Below, one piece after another: positions 1 to 9,931 of a stretch of 64,000 nt of DNA. The notes under the pieces are model-generated. The model saw only the letters and a program-made list of their open reading frames with translations, had not been told where the DNA came from and searched no databases. Numbering within the stretch: position 1 is the first letter of the stretch; each line of letters begins with the position of its first letter. The stretch lies in the NCBI RefSeq assembly GCF_001458255.1, contig NZ_CYSB01000041.1:220078-284077 (forward strand). The letters run 5' to 3'. The position numbers and the translations under genes were made by a program. The DNA is from Thalassovita autumnalis. GTDB lineage: Bacteria > Pseudomonadota > Alphaproteobacteria > Rhodobacterales > Rhodobacteraceae.

Positions 1-31
1 ATGATCCGGGGCCAGAGCGCAGTGTTTGCGA

Positions 32-2320
32 TCAGAACTGCATTTCCAGTGACAATGTGATGCTCTGCTGTTCGATATTGCCTACCTTGGTAAAGGCATA
101 GTTGGCGTTCAGTTGGGCTCTCCCATCGGCGCTTTGGTTTGCGATACCCAGCTCGACCCCGCCACCACAATCCGAGCTACTGCTCTGCCCAGTTTCTTTG
201 CGGCAGTTGATCGAGGGCGCCAGGGAAAGCGTTGTTCTGTCACCATCGCCCATGAACCACAGCACCTCAGTCCTGAACGCGGTCTCCAGCAGGGAGATTG
301 ATCCGAAATCTGCACTGACGGCGCTGCTGGTGTTGAACCCGGTGGCATCAAAGCCAACCACGCCAATATCGGTATAGCCGTAGTCCACTTTCAGCTCGGG
401 CCGAACCTCCATCTTGGGAGCGGGTTCAATCACCCCGGTCACCTGAAAGCCTGCGTAATAGGATTTGCCTTCATAATCCCCGTCCAGCGCAAGGGTTGGG
501 CTGGCAATCTGCATATCCGTCCAACTGTACCCCGCCCCCACATAGGCTGATCCAAAGATATTGTCGGTCAGCTCTTTGATGCCATAGACCCCGGCCAGCA
601 CCCCAAGTGTTGAGGCATCCCCTTCAAAGCCACCAGCCAAGTTAGAACGAGAAGCCCGCCCGCCAAGGAAATAGCCCACCGTGGTGTCATTGATCAGCTC
701 ACGTTCCCAAATGACCCGCGCGGACAGCTGCCCGGTGGTCGACCCATCCTGATCCCGTGACAGGTTAAAATCGCCAAACAGGAACCGCGATGCGCCGGAG
801 CCTGTGACATCGCTGCCACCAAAGGTGCCCTGTGCCGTCGCGGCCTCATCCGTCACCGACAGGGAACCGGTCACGTCAAAGGATGCATTGCGCGTCACCC
901 CATTGCCAGTCCTGCGGCCAAGGAATCGGTCCAATGCACCACCCATCATGTCCTGGTTGGCCGACACCTCATTCAACAACTCACGCCGCGCATCTGCCTG
1001 AACCGTGTCGATAATCTCCTCCAGCGTCTTTTCAAATTCGGTTTCAGGCGTGTCCGCCGTCACCCCAGACACAGTGATATTGAAGGTCGCCAGATCCGGG
1101 TCATTGCTTTGCAGGAACCAATCAAATTCAAACGCACCGCCGGCTGTTGCGGTGTAGCCGATCACCATTGTGGTGGAACTGTTCGGTGCAACGCTGGTGC
1201 TGTTCAGCGTTAGGCTATCCACCGTCACATTGCTGGTATAGCTGATGTTTGTCTCGATGCTTGGTGGGGTCAGCACCAGCGGGATCGTCCCGGCATTGCT
1301 GATCTGATAGGTCACTGTCTGCGGCGTCCCCACATCGACTGCCGACGAAACAGTGTCTGTGCCATTGTCCGCCACCGCACCACTTTCAGAAGAAGTAATC
1401 ATGATATCCGATTGAGGCGGCAGAGCCGCATAGCCCGTGATTTCAAAGTTGAACGGGTTTTCGTCGCTATCATTGGTCACAAAGGTGACAGGCACGGTGA
1501 ACGCACCAGCCGCCGTGGGCGTGAAGAGAACGCTGAAATCAGTATATGTATCAGGCGCCAGGCTGAGGCTGCCCGGCGGTCCATAAACCACGGCGCCGAC
1601 ATTCGCCGGTGTAGCCCCGCCATTGCCGGGCTGGCCGATCGTAAGGGTTTCAAGCCCCTCACTATGCACCCGAACGGTCAATGCAATCGGTGTGCCGGCG
1701 GTGGCGCTGTCAATCTGCGCACTTCCACCATCTACAATCACGCCCTTGTTAACAGTCACGCCCGAGGACGTGACAAAAATCTCAGGCGCAACCACCGTGG
1801 CACTGGACTCATAACTCGGCGCGGCACTTGCCGCCCCCGTCAGTGCGAACCTAAAGTCGTAGGCAGTGGCGCCATCCCCAGTGACCGAACCTGTTGTCGT
1901 CTGCACAACGGCCCCATGTGCCGGCACCCCACGAAAGGCAAAGCTGACCTCTTCGGTCAAACTATAAGTGGAATAGAACGGATTAGCCTGAAAATCACTA
2001 ACCGAGGAAAAGCCACACGCCTCAATGTCACGCACAAGCAAGTTATTAAAGAACGAGTTAACCGCGATGTAGCCGTATCCCGTTGGACCATGGTTCGCTC
2101 CTCCAACAAATTCTCCTTGTAGTGGTGGGCTGGAAGCGATCTGCGCACTGCTCCCTATCCGGATGTGAGAATAGCCCGTTGGATCAACGGCAACGTCCAC
2201 AAGACAGGTGCCAAAGGTGTGGGTCGTGCTGATGCTGCCACCAACCCAGGCCTTCACAGGGCCGCTGAAATAGGTGATCGCGCCAACGGCCATGAGGCCC
2301 TTCATCAATGATTTGAACAT
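32..2320 (-). CDS. Autotransporter-like outer-membrane protein with choice-of-anchor domains
   Basis: I chose the start at 2320 because it follows a GGAAGGG ribosome site and opens directly with a basic signal peptide (MFKSLMKGLMAVGAI). That gives 762 residues rather than the longer frame beginning at 2353. Two Ig-like segments of the 'choice-of-anchor D' sort follow at about residues 190-300 and 310-420 (TFVTNDSDENPFNF, WFLQSNDPDLATFNI). The last ~250 residues alternate polar and aromatic residues and end in EMQF, the terminal Phe typical of outer-membrane beta-barrels. I infer an autotransporter or porin-fold surface protein with an exposed passenger. Ligand and role are unknown. It stands alone and precedes the tRNA fragment, so it probably belongs to the chromosomal flank. 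Confidence 0.75.
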   Translation of the reverse strand: MFKSLMKGLMAVGAITYFSGPVKAWVGGSISTTHTFGTCLVDVAVDPTGYSHIRIGSSAQIASSPPLQGEFVGGANHGPTGYGYIAVNSFFNNLLVRDIEACGFSSVSDFQANPFYSTYSLTEEVSFAFRGVPAHGAVVQTTTGSVTGDGATAYDFRFALTGAASAAPSYESSATVVAPEIFVTSSGVTVNKGVIVDGGSAQIDSATAGTPIALTVRVHSEGLETLTIGQPGNGGATPANVGAVVYGPPGSLSLAPDTYTDFSVLFTPTAAGAFTVPVTFVTNDSDENPFNFEITGYAALPPQSDIMITSSESGAVADNGTDTVSSAVDVGTPQTVTYQISNAGTIPLVLTPPSIETNISYTSNVTVDSLTLNSTSVAPNSSTTMVIGYTATAGGAFEFDWFLQSNDPDLATFNITVSGVTADTPETEFEKTLEEIIDTVQADARRELLNEVSANQDMMGGALDRFLGRRTGNGVTRNASFDVTGSLSVTDEAATAQGTFGGSDVTGSGASRFLFGDFNLSRDQDGSTTGQLSARVIWERELINDTTVGYFLGGRASRSNLAGGFEGDASTLGVLAGVYGIKELTDNIFGSAYVGAGYSWTDMQIASPTLALDGDYEGKSYYAGFQVTGVIEPAPKMEVRPELKVDYGYTDIGVVGFDATGFNTSSAVSADFGSISLLETAFRTEVLWFMGDGDRTTLSLAPSINCRKETGQSSSSDCGGGVELGIANQSADGRAQLNANYAFTKVGNIEQQSITLSLEMQF

Positions 2321-2487
2321 TTTCACCCTTCCACGCCCAGGTGAAATTCCCATGCGCCATTATGTGTTGAAAGGGTTAAGATCAGATGCCCTGCCGCCCC
2401 CCTCTGTTGTCCCCGTGCCCTAATCAATGCAATCAATTGCCAGGGCATCTCATTGATTTTTGCTACAAATACCCAGGCAACGAGACA

Positions 2488-2505
2488 ATCACCCGAACGG
2501 GTGAT
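2488..2505. promoter_or_regulatory. 18-bp near-perfect palindrome, possible operator
   Basis: Two 8-bp arms (ATCACCCG / CGGGTGAT) are separated by two bases, upstream of the autotransporter-like gene (start 2320) and downstream of the tRNA fragment. No run of T follows, so it reads as a protein-binding site rather than a terminator. The regulator is unknown. Confidence 0.3.
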
Positions 2506-2625
2506 CTGTTTGGATTTAGTGGTTTAGGAAGGGTCAGGTGTTACGTTTGTCGTGATCAAACTAACGCAAGAATTTCTGACATACCCGTGTCAGCGAAGGT
2601 CGCAAATCGCGTCCAACAAACGCAG

Positions 2626-2645
2626 AAAACCCGCCGAATCGGGTT
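2626..2645 (-). terminator. Putative terminator of the original tRNA-fMet gene
   Basis: Read on the minus strand, AACCCG and CGGGTT flank a 6-nt loop and are followed by a short T run. It lies about 30 nt past the CCA end of the tRNA-fMet fragment, where the terminator of the intact tRNA would be expected. The stem is short. Confidence 0.4.
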
Positions 2646-2672
2646 ATGTGTGGTCATTTCTGTTTAGAAAGT

Positions 2673-2720
<48 letters not shown>

Positions 2721-2721
2721 C

Positions 2722-3533
2722 ATTATTGAGCGATTCCAATAACTTAATAATTTCAAGAGCATAGGCGACAACCCTTTGAATTCACAAATTTTCAGCCCTG
2801 AAACTCGCTTACATCGGCCAACATCCACCGTGTCTCACACTTAAAAAATGACGTACGTTCGTTGACATGGCGTTGACATGATGATCGTTCGACCGATGGG
2901 AAGATAATCGTTTTCGGCCCTTAGCTGCCACTCAGGCATCTTGCAGCGAACGACAGTTGAGAGCCCAACCCGTGAATTTGGTTTTCTCGCTGCATGCGCT
3001 TGCAGCACAAATTCTTCTGCATTTGCAAAATTTCTCGCGCTGCGGTGCTGCTCAAAAACCGGTCGTTGGCTACCCCCGCATCGTCCAGTTGCTCTCTGTC
3101 CGGCTGTCACTTTACCCAAATCAATAAGATTCTGCCGATTGGACGTCTTTTTGGAGGATTTTGCACTCTCAATTGCAATATATCTACAGGCTGTGTTTCA
3201 GGTCTGAGCTTGACGCTGACCGCTTTCTAGCAGGGCGATATCTAATTCGGCGCATCAACGCCAAGGAGACTTTTCCACAGATCTGATTGTCTGAAAATTA
3301 AGGGTACAGCCCGCTGCTAATAACAAACGAAATTTTCAACCAAGATGCTGGTTAATTAGGATACAGAGACAGTAATTATCGAGTTGGTCCGTGTCACAAA
3401 AACGTACCGAGAATTGAATCGTGCGTCACTTCCAATACTATCAGGAAAATATCACACTGAATCTGGCGATGCTCTACATCCTTGGCGAAAACGCATGGTA
3501 GTCCAGACAGCCATCAAAGGTTTCGAAAACTCG
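2722..3533. other. AT-rich gene-free region at island edge
   Basis: About 800 bp without a credible gene. Short frames on both strands lack ribosome sites and family likeness. It contains a 10-bp tandem direct repeat (CGTTGACATG at 2860-2869 and 2871-2880), which could be integrase or excisionase arm sites close to the att remnant. It also contains the 12-mer TTAAGGGTACAG at 3298-3309, which recurs at 13334-13345. No promoter or terminator is clear. Confidence 0.4.
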
Positions 3534-4991
3534 TCAAACAATTGGTTCGTAATCCTTGAGTACTTCTGAAACAACTTTTTCTATTCCCGAAACATGCAGT
3601 GTATCGCAACAGCTTACCAACTCTTCGATGGCTCTTATATTATCTTGCAGTTGCATCATTATCGCCGGCACTTCCTTGATGATTTTTGCATAATCACCCT
3701 CACGGGCAAGCGGGACTAAAACAGATTCAAGCGGGTCGTCGACCAATTCGGCCCCTCTGAGATACTCAACCCACATTGCAAAAATTACGCTATGTAAGCT
3801 GGTTTCACCTCCGATGTTATTCAACGCGTTCCACGGCTCGATGATACGTTGTGGAAGTTTCTGCGATGTATCGCTGACAATCTGAGACGTTTTGTGAAGC
3901 AGGCTTTCGTTCTTGAAACGCTCGGTCAGTTTTTCAACATAGTGGTTCAGGTCACCGTCCACGCGAAGAGATCTGATTGTATTTCGCCAATACCGTTGGA
4001 GAAAGGCAACGGCGTCTTTGGATTGCATGACTTCATTTACATAGGTTCGCCCCGTAAGTTCGCCATATAGCGCGATGAATGTGTGCGCTCCATTCAAGAG
4101 GCGCAGCTTCATTTCTTCGTAGGGCACGACATCTGTGACGAAGCTAACCCCGTCAGAGAGAGACCAATCCGGGCGCCCTTGAGGGAAATCATCTTCGATG
4201 ACCCACTGGCTAAATGGTTCGGTTACAATTGCAGCTTGATCTTGAAGTGCCAGTTTCTTTGTTGCGGCAGAAATATCCGCCTCTGAGGTCGCAGGTACAA
4301 TACGGTCAACCATTGAGCACGGGCAGGCCAATGAACTGGCAAGCTCTGCTGCAAACCTGGCATCTTTTCTTTGCGCAAGCTTGATCACCGCAGATTTAAG
4401 CGTTTTCCCGTTTGACACGAGATTGTCGCAGCTTAACAATGTGAACAACGGAAGGCGGCGTTTCTGGCGCGTATACAGCGCTTCCACAATGTAAAGAAGC
4501 GCGGAGGCGCTTGACTGTTCAAAGTTTGAAGGGGTCCAATCAGGTGACTGATCTTCCGGCCAGACATATCCTTTTTCGGTAATCGTCAGCGTAACAATTT
4601 TCACCTCGGGGCGGCAGAGTTCCTCGAGGACACGCGCTGGATCTTCCGGGGCGCAGATCACTTCCGAGATCGAACCGATGACCCTAAAGCGCTCTTTGTC
4701 GTTCTCGCGACAGTTCACACTGTAGAGATAGTCCTGGCTGGAAAGAGTGTTCTTTATTCGCGGCGACCGCAGCGAAACACCGACTATTCCCCATGACAGG
4801 TCGCCACGACCAAGCACATCGTCAGTATAAACTGCTTGATGGCCCCGGTGAAAATTACCCACCCCAAGATGTACAATGCCATTCGTTACCTGAGCTCTGT
4901 CATACGCTGGCTGCAAGACGTCCGCTGGCAAGTTTTTGACACTGTTGTTGTCGAGAAGTTCCGGCACCTTGCTTTGCGAATTCTGAACCAT
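3534..4991 (-). CDS. uxuB: Mannitol dehydrogenase family oxidoreductase, fructuronate reductase-like
   Basis: 485 residues, the usual length for this NAD(P)-dependent polyol/uronate dehydrogenase family. An N-terminal Rossmann region begins at about residue 40 with GVGNFHRGHQAVYTDDVL. The catalytic KxxxxNxxH motif appears as KLRLLNGAH near residue 300. The likely reaction is D-fructuronate to D-mannonate, because mannonate dehydratase (uxuA) and a KDG kinase-like gene sit in the same cluster. Mannitol 2-dehydrogenase activity cannot be excluded by sequence. Its start codon overlaps the stop of the upstream Zn-dehydrogenase by one base (TGATG), implying translational coupling. It is the last gene of the minus-strand operon; the symbol follows context and is not certain. 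Confidence 0.8.
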   Translation of the reverse strand: MVQNSQSKVPELLDNNSVKNLPADVLQPAYDRAQVTNGIVHLGVGNFHRGHQAVYTDDVLGRGDLSWGIVGVSLRSPRIKNTLSSQDYLYSVNCRENDKERFRVIGSISEVICAPEDPARVLEELCRPEVKIVTLTITEKGYVWPEDQSPDWTPSNFEQSSASALLYIVEALYTRQKRRLPLFTLLSCDNLVSNGKTLKSAVIKLAQRKDARFAAELASSLACPCSMVDRIVPATSEADISAATKKLALQDQAAIVTEPFSQWVIEDDFPQGRPDWSLSDGVSFVTDVVPYEEMKLRLLNGAHTFIALYGELTGRTYVNEVMQSKDAVAFLQRYWRNTIRSLRVDGDLNHYVEKLTERFKNESLLHKTSQIVSDTSQKLPQRIIEPWNALNNIGGETSLHSVIFAMWVEYLRGAELVDDPLESVLVPLAREGDYAKIIKEVPAIMMQLQDNIRAIEELVSCCDTLHVSGIEKVVSEVLKDYEPIV

Positions 4992-6037
4992 CAGTCCTGA
5001 TCCAGCATCAGTTGCACTTTCATCGCAGAACCCCGGTCCGCCGCCGCATGCATCGCTTTTTCAGCGTCTTCAAGCGGGAAGGTTTGGGTGATCAGAGGTG
5101 CAACATTCAGTGCTTTGTCGTTCAAATATTTCACGGCTTGTGCAAATTCATGATGAAATCGGAAAGTGCCTTTGAAATTCAACTCTTTTCCGACAATGAC
5201 ATTGAGCGGAAACGCAGTCTCACCGGCAGATCCGACGAGAACAATTGTGCCACGCGGTTTCACGTGGTCGATCGCAGTTGCAATTGCAGCCTTCGCGGCG
5301 GAACACTCGAAAGCAACGTCAAACTGACCTTCCCGTTCTACAAATGCGCTCAGCAGAGCGGAGGATTTAGCGACGTTAACTTCAAAAGTTGAGCCCATTT
5401 GTTTTGCCACGGCGAGCGTAAAGTCAGAAAGGTCAGTCACAACAATATGCTTCGCGCCTTGCGTGGCTGCGACGGCCACACACAAGGCCCCGATCGGACC
5501 AGACCCAGTAACGAGAACGGATTTACCCTTGAGGTCTTCGACCTGCGCAGCGGCGTGCAGGCACACCGCCAAAGGCTCTGCACATGCAGCCTCTGCAAAG
5601 GTCACGTGGTCTTCAACACGATGACATTGCGACGCTTTCGCCACCATGAAGTTTCGAAAACCACCATCAATATGCGGCTTTGTTTTTGCGGAGCCTGTAA
5701 ACTTCAGGTCGGTGCAGTGTTGATGTAAATCCTCACGGCAATACGCGCAGTTGTTGCAAGGCAGGCTCGGGTTTATCGCGACTTTGTCGCCGACACTGAG
5801 TGATGTAACTGAAGAACCCAATTCACGAACGACACCAGAAATTTCATGGCCCAGAATGATCGGTTCAGACACGCGGATCGTGCCGATGCCTCCGTCTTGA
5901 TAATAGTGAAGATCGGTGCCGCATATGCCGCCACGCTTCATTTCAACCACAACGGATGAATCGTCTGGACCCTCAAGCATCTGGGTTTGAATCTCGAGCT
6001 TACCTTTTTCGAGTAGTGTGCAAACGCGGTTTAGCAT
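4991..6037 (-). CDS. Zinc-dependent L-idonate 5-dehydrogenase-like alcohol dehydrogenase
   Basis: 348-residue medium-chain dehydrogenase. Catalytic zinc ligands are visible in GGICGTDLHYYQDGGIG and GHEISG, and structural zinc ligands in CNNCAYCREDLHQHC. The NAD-binding glycine motif is VTGSGPIGA at about residue 175. The DLHYYQDGGIG stretch is characteristic of L-idonate 5-dehydrogenase, which interconverts L-idonate and 5-ketogluconate; related polyol dehydrogenases remain possible. It lies between the kinase and the fructuronate reductase-like gene, so it probably feeds an aldonate or keto-sugar acid into the same pathway. It is cytoplasmic, and its stop overlaps the next start by one base. 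Confidence 0.8.
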   Translation of the reverse strand: MLNRVCTLLEKGKLEIQTQMLEGPDDSSVVVEMKRGGICGTDLHYYQDGGIGTIRVSEPIILGHEISGVVRELGSSVTSLSVGDKVAINPSLPCNNCAYCREDLHQHCTDLKFTGSAKTKPHIDGGFRNFMVAKASQCHRVEDHVTFAEAACAEPLAVCLHAAAQVEDLKGKSVLVTGSGPIGALCVAVAATQGAKHIVVTDLSDFTLAVAKQMGSTFEVNVAKSSALLSAFVEREGQFDVAFECSAAKAAIATAIDHVKPRGTIVLVGSAGETAFPLNVIVGKELNFKGTFRFHHEFAQAVKYLNDKALNVAPLITQTFPLEDAEKAMHAAADRGSAMKVQLMLDQD

Positions 6038-6066
6038 TGTTTTGGTCCTGATTAGTTCGTTGTAGT

Positions 6067-6996
6067 TTACGCGACCGAAAGGTCAGACGGGGTTGGCACA
6101 ATCGCGCCTTTTGATTGAATGACTGCACTTGCAAGCTGATGTCCCGAAAGGGCTGCCTTGCCGGTGTCTGCATAGCTTAGAAACGTGCCGAGAAAGCCTC
6201 CATCAAAGCTATCACCGGCTGCAGTTGTATCGGCAACTTCCGACACAACTGGAAACGAGAACTCTTTTGGCTTGAATTGACCCAGTAAAATCGGCGCACG
6301 GGCGCCTCTTTTGATCGCGCCTGAGGAATAATTATAGTGCTGAAAGCGTGCAATTACCTGTTTTTCTGTTTCACCGTAAAGTGCCATTTCGTCGTCCAGC
6401 GAAGGCAACGCGATGTCACACAATGTCCAGGCAGTATGCGTTCGCTCAGCCGCAAGTTCACGACTTTCCCATAGGGCCGGCCGATAGTTTGAATCGAAGG
6501 CGAACACGCCACCCCGCCGCTTGAACTGCTGCAGCCAATCAAAAAAAGCCAGTCGGGTTGCGTCAGGCAAAATGGCCAGAGAAATGCCCGACGTGTAAAC
6601 AACATCATACCCGTCCAGTATCGAAAAGTCGGGACCATCATTCGTTTCAAACATCTGGCGTGCCGCTGAGTCAGATCTCCAATAGCTGAAACTGCGTTCT
6701 CCTTGATCATCTAAAGTGATTGAGTAAACGCCAGGTAGCTTCGCAGGAACCCGTCTGATCCGCGTTCCTCCCAATCCGTGCTTTTCGATCGCATCAAGCA
6801 TTTTGCCGGACAGATGATCCTCGCCAAGTGCAGTGACGTAATCCACTTTGTGTTCACCGGGCAAAACGCGACGAAGGTAGACCGCTGTGTTGAACGTGTC
6901 TCCTGCAATATTGGCTTCTGTTGCGCCTGGCAGTTCTTCGAACATCAGTTCGATCATCACTTCACCGAAACAGGCGACATTTAGGGGATTGGCCAT
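6067..6996 (-). CDS. kdgK: PfkB-family sugar kinase, 2-keto-3-deoxygluconate kinase-like
   Basis: I place the start at 6996 because the PfkB fold begins at once with MANPLNVACFGEVMIELM; an ATG 12 nt upstream is equally possible. About 309 residues, normal for KDG kinases. The GEVMIEL opening, the substrate region (GDTFNTAVYLRR) and the C-terminal AAGDSFDGGFLGTFL anion-hole and catalytic Asp motif are all present. The predicted reaction is ATP plus KDG to KDPG, the step after mannonate dehydratase, leading to the Entner-Doudoroff aldolase. The flanking TRAP transporter and dehydrogenases support this. Another ketose or aldonate kinase specificity is possible. Confidence 0.8.
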   Translation of the reverse strand: MANPLNVACFGEVMIELMFEELPGATEANIAGDTFNTAVYLRRVLPGEHKVDYVTALGEDHLSGKMLDAIEKHGLGGTRIRRVPAKLPGVYSITLDDQGERSFSYWRSDSAARQMFETNDGPDFSILDGYDVVYTSGISLAILPDATRLAFFDWLQQFKRRGGVFAFDSNYRPALWESRELAAERTHTAWTLCDIALPSLDDEMALYGETEKQVIARFQHYNYSSGAIKRGARAPILLGQFKPKEFSFPVVSEVADTTAAGDSFDGGFLGTFLSYADTGKAALSGHQLASAVIQSKGAIVPTPSDLSVA

Positions 6997-7080
6997 CTTT
7001 GATCTCATGGTAAGGTTGGATGCGGTGCGGCGGTCCGAAGTGTTCGCATCGCCGCACATCATTTCATATGTTGCTGCCCA

Positions 7081-8358
7081 CTACGGAAGAAGGACCGAAG
7101 GCAACCAGGTTGCAATCGGAGGCACGTAGGAAACGAGCAACAGCACCAGAATGTTGGTGATGATGAACGGCATGATTGCGATCACCACAGGGGTCAAAGG
7201 CAACCTCGCAATCCCCGCGCAGACAAACAGGCAAACGCCCAAAGGTGGTGTCGTAAGACCGATCATCAAATTCAGAACAGCAAATGTTGCAAAATGAAGC
7301 GGGTCTATTCCTACAGCGGTTGCAAGGCTCAAAAGCGGCACAAACAGAATGATCAATGCTGCGATTGTTTCCATGAACATCCCCACGAACAGCAGAAGGA
7401 TGTTAATGATTAAGATGACGACAAACTTATTGTCTGTAAACGACAGAACTGCCGATGCAATCATCTGTGGAATGCGTTCCGAAACCAGTATCCAGCCAAA
7501 GACATTTGCAAAGCCGACCAGCGCCAGAATTCCGGAAGCGGCTACGGCGCTCTCGACAACGATTTTGGGTACTTTTCGGATTGGCAGTTCGCGATAGACA
7601 AACAAGCCAACACTCATTGCATAGACGCTGGCGACGATAGCTGTTTCTGTCGGCGTCGCGATGCCGCTCAACAGCCCGTATAGAATTAAGCCAGTCATCG
7701 CCAGAGCCCAAAATGCGCTTGTGAAGGATTTCCCAATCTCGCGGAAGCCCTGCCAGGGTTGCTTGGGAAAATTTCCACGACGCGCAATGATATAAGTGGT
7801 TACCATCATGGAAACACCCATCAAAATGCCTGGAATTGCGCCTGCCAAGAACATTTTTCCAACAGAAATACCTGACAGCGCCCCAACGATAATCATGGGA
7901 ACGCTTGGTGGAATGATCGGGCCAACGGTTGACGAAGCCGCAGTTACCGCCGCTGAAAAAGCGGCAGGGTAGCCTGCCTTTTTCATTCCGGGGATCATGA
8001 CGCCTCCAATAGAGGCAGCGTCTGCCACGGCGGTACCTGTGATCCCTCCAAAGAGCATCGAGGCGCCAACATTGGTAAGACCAAGGCCACCTCGTATCCA
8101 ACCGACCAACGCATTTGCAAACCGAATAATACGCTCTGTGATGCCACCTTGGTTCATCAGGTTTCCAGCCAAAATAAACCCTGGAATGCTTAGGAGAACA
8201 AAAACGTCCATTCCCGCATACATCTTTTGTGGCATTACGACGGCCGGAATATCCATCACAAATAAGTAGCACAAAGAGCTCAAACCAAGCGTGACAGCGA
8301 CGGGGAGTCCCACCACCAAGCCGATCACGAAAACTGATATCAAAATCAACAAACCCAT
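7081..8358 (-). CDS. dctM: TRAP transporter large permease (DctM)
   Basis: 425 residues from the ATG at 8358, which follows the DctQ stop by one base; the longer frame would run back into DctQ. The protein is almost entirely hydrophobic with about 12 membrane helices. It shows the DctM features PGFILAGNLMNQGGIT, a GPIIPPSVPMI loop and the C-terminal GLTTPPLGVCLF repeat. It forms the sodium-coupled channel of a tripartite ATP-independent periplasmic transporter together with DctQ and DctP. The catabolic neighbours suggest a uronate, aldonate or related sugar acid as substrate; this is inferred from context only. Confidence 0.9.
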   Translation of the reverse strand: MGLLILISVFVIGLVVGLPVAVTLGLSSLCYLFVMDIPAVVMPQKMYAGMDVFVLLSIPGFILAGNLMNQGGITERIIRFANALVGWIRGGLGLTNVGASMLFGGITGTAVADAASIGGVMIPGMKKAGYPAAFSAAVTAASSTVGPIIPPSVPMIIVGALSGISVGKMFLAGAIPGILMGVSMMVTTYIIARRGNFPKQPWQGFREIGKSFTSAFWALAMTGLILYGLLSGIATPTETAIVASVYAMSVGLFVYRELPIRKVPKIVVESAVAASGILALVGFANVFGWILVSERIPQMIASAVLSFTDNKFVVILIINILLLFVGMFMETIAALIILFVPLLSLATAVGIDPLHFATFAVLNLMIGLTTPPLGVCLFVCAGIARLPLTPVVIAIMPFIITNILVLLLVSYVPPIATWLPSVLLP

Positions 8359-8359
8359 C

Positions 8360-8854
8360 TTATTGCTCCATTCGGTTTGCAGGGACGCTGCTGTCATCAG
8401 CGATGATCATAGAAACAACGCGGAGAAGCGAAAAAACCGCGAGAACAACGAGCAGTAACCAAACAGACAAGTGGATGTAGTCCATACGTAGTCCCAAAGC
8501 CGGAGAAGTCTGAAGTTTTCCGATCGAGACGTACTTCCATGCCGGGGGAATCAAGATTGCGCAAAGAATGAATGTCACTGCGGCAGAACACAGCCTTAGC
8601 CTGCGCGGCCAATTCCCTGGCAAAGCATCACAAACGATATCGACGTTTACCAGATCACCACTTCGAAATGACAAGCCAGCGCCGAAAGCGACCACAAACA
8701 GCATTGCAATTCTTGTGAGTTCTTCTGTCCAAACCGGTGAAGACGCCAAAGTTCGCCCAACGACCTGGGTAAGTACGGCAGCCATCAAAACCATAAAGGC
8801 AATGCCTACGCCAATACTGCAGATCGCTACTGTTATGTTCTCGATGCGTTTCAT
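8360..8854 (-). CDS. dctQ: TRAP transporter small permease (DctQ)
   Basis: The start at 8854 is favoured by an AAAGGGGA ribosome site a few bases upstream; the frame can be opened six codons earlier. About 164 residues with four hydrophobic helices, as expected for DctQ. The WTEELTRIAMLFVVAFGAG segment is the family signature in helix 2. It binds DctM in the inner membrane. The gene is packed against dctM with no spacer, so the two are made together. Confidence 0.88.
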   Translation of the reverse strand: MKRIENITVAICSIGVGIAFMVLMAAVLTQVVGRTLASSPVWTEELTRIAMLFVVAFGAGLSFRSGDLVNVDIVCDALPGNWPRRLRLCSAAVTFILCAILIPPAWKYVSIGKLQTSPALGLRMDYIHLSVWLLLVVLAVFSLLRVVSMIIADDSSVPANRMEQ

Positions 8855-8927
8855 GTTGGTCCCCTTTCTCATTCGGGAGGCCGCAGAACCGAAATGCCGC
8901 AGCCCCCCAGGGAGTAAACTTTTCAGA

Positions 8928-9905
8928 TTATTCCGAGAACAAACCTTCTACGATCGGTCGAATTTCGTCGCTTACATTCGCGAGAACAGCCTCTTTTGCT
9001 GCGGCTTGGAAGGCAGCGCCGTCGACTTCGACGAATTCCATTCCTTTTCCTTCGAGGTAGTCACGGTCTTCTGCCAGGCTGGTCAGTAACAGGCCACGCT
9101 CATATTCTTGAGCAACGGCAGCCGCTTTCATGACAGCTTCCTGATCTTCTGCAGAGAGCTCTTGCCAGGTGGATTCTGCGATTGTCAGGTAGATCCAGGA
9201 ACGCACATGCTCAGTAAGATTTACATAACCCTGAACTTCGTTGAACGTCGCGGAGCGGATCAGAGCCAGCGGGTTTTCCTGACCTTCGATTACGCCGCTT
9301 TGTAGCGAGGTGAACACTTCAGAGAAAGCCATAGGTGTTGGAGCTGCACCAAGAGCACTCCAGACATCAACAAACAGAGGTACGTTTGGAACGCGCATTT
9401 TCATACCGTTCAGATCAGCAGGGGACGCGATCGGTCGCTGCGAAGTCAGGTTGCGAGGCCCACGCGCGAAGAATGCGATTGGACGGATCTGCGCATTTGC
9501 AATAATCTGATCACGGATGTCGTCGCCGATTTCGCCAGACGCAACTTCATCCATGTGATCAAGCGATTTGTAGGCGTAAGGAACCGCAAGCAACGCGGCC
9601 AAGGGAGCCCAGTTTTGCAGACTTTCGCCGGTGATTGTCATGTCAACGGTACCAAGCTGCATGCCATTGATGAGGTCAATTTCTTTGCCCAGCGATTCAT
9701 TTGGGAACACTTCAACGGCAATCCGGCCATCTGTCAGAGCGCTTAGCTCTTCGCCAAATTTTACTGCCGCCAAATGCCACGCATTTTGCTCATTTGCCAA
9801 ATGGCCCAGTTTCAGGGTCATTTCTTGTGCAAATGAAGCCGAAGTGCTGATTGCAGCGAAACAAGTCGCCAGCGCAACGGATTTAAGTGATTTAAAGAGC
9901 CTCAT
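8928..9905 (-). CDS. dctP: TRAP transporter substrate-binding protein (DctP)
   Basis: 325 residues with a clear Sec signal peptide (MRLFKSLKSVALATCFAAIS, cut after SFA). The mature protein begins QEMTLKLGHLANEQNAWHLAAVKF and contains the DctP core with the carboxylate-binding Arg region near KMRVPNVPLFVDVWSALGA and the conserved EVFTSLQSGVIEGQENPL. It captures an organic acid in the periplasm and hands it to DctQM. It is the first gene after the regulator in the operon. The ligand is probably a hexuronate or aldonate, judged from the enzymes downstream. Confidence 0.9.
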   Translation of the reverse strand: MRLFKSLKSVALATCFAAISTSASFAQEMTLKLGHLANEQNAWHLAAVKFGEELSALTDGRIAVEVFPNESLGKEIDLINGMQLGTVDMTITGESLQNWAPLAALLAVPYAYKSLDHMDEVASGEIGDDIRDQIIANAQIRPIAFFARGPRNLTSQRPIASPADLNGMKMRVPNVPLFVDVWSALGAAPTPMAFSEVFTSLQSGVIEGQENPLALIRSATFNEVQGYVNLTEHVRSWIYLTIAESTWQELSAEDQEAVMKAAAVAQEYERGLLLTSLAEDRDYLEGKGMEFVEVDGAAFQAAAKEAVLANVSDEIRPIVEGLFSE

Positions 9906-9931
9906 AGATTTCTCCTCCAGATAATTAAGGC

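Noticed and set aside
1412..2122. 236-codon frame antisense to the autotransporter-like gene
   Set aside because: Basic, Arg-rich text typical of the reverse frame of a G+C-rich gene; no ribosome site or domain.
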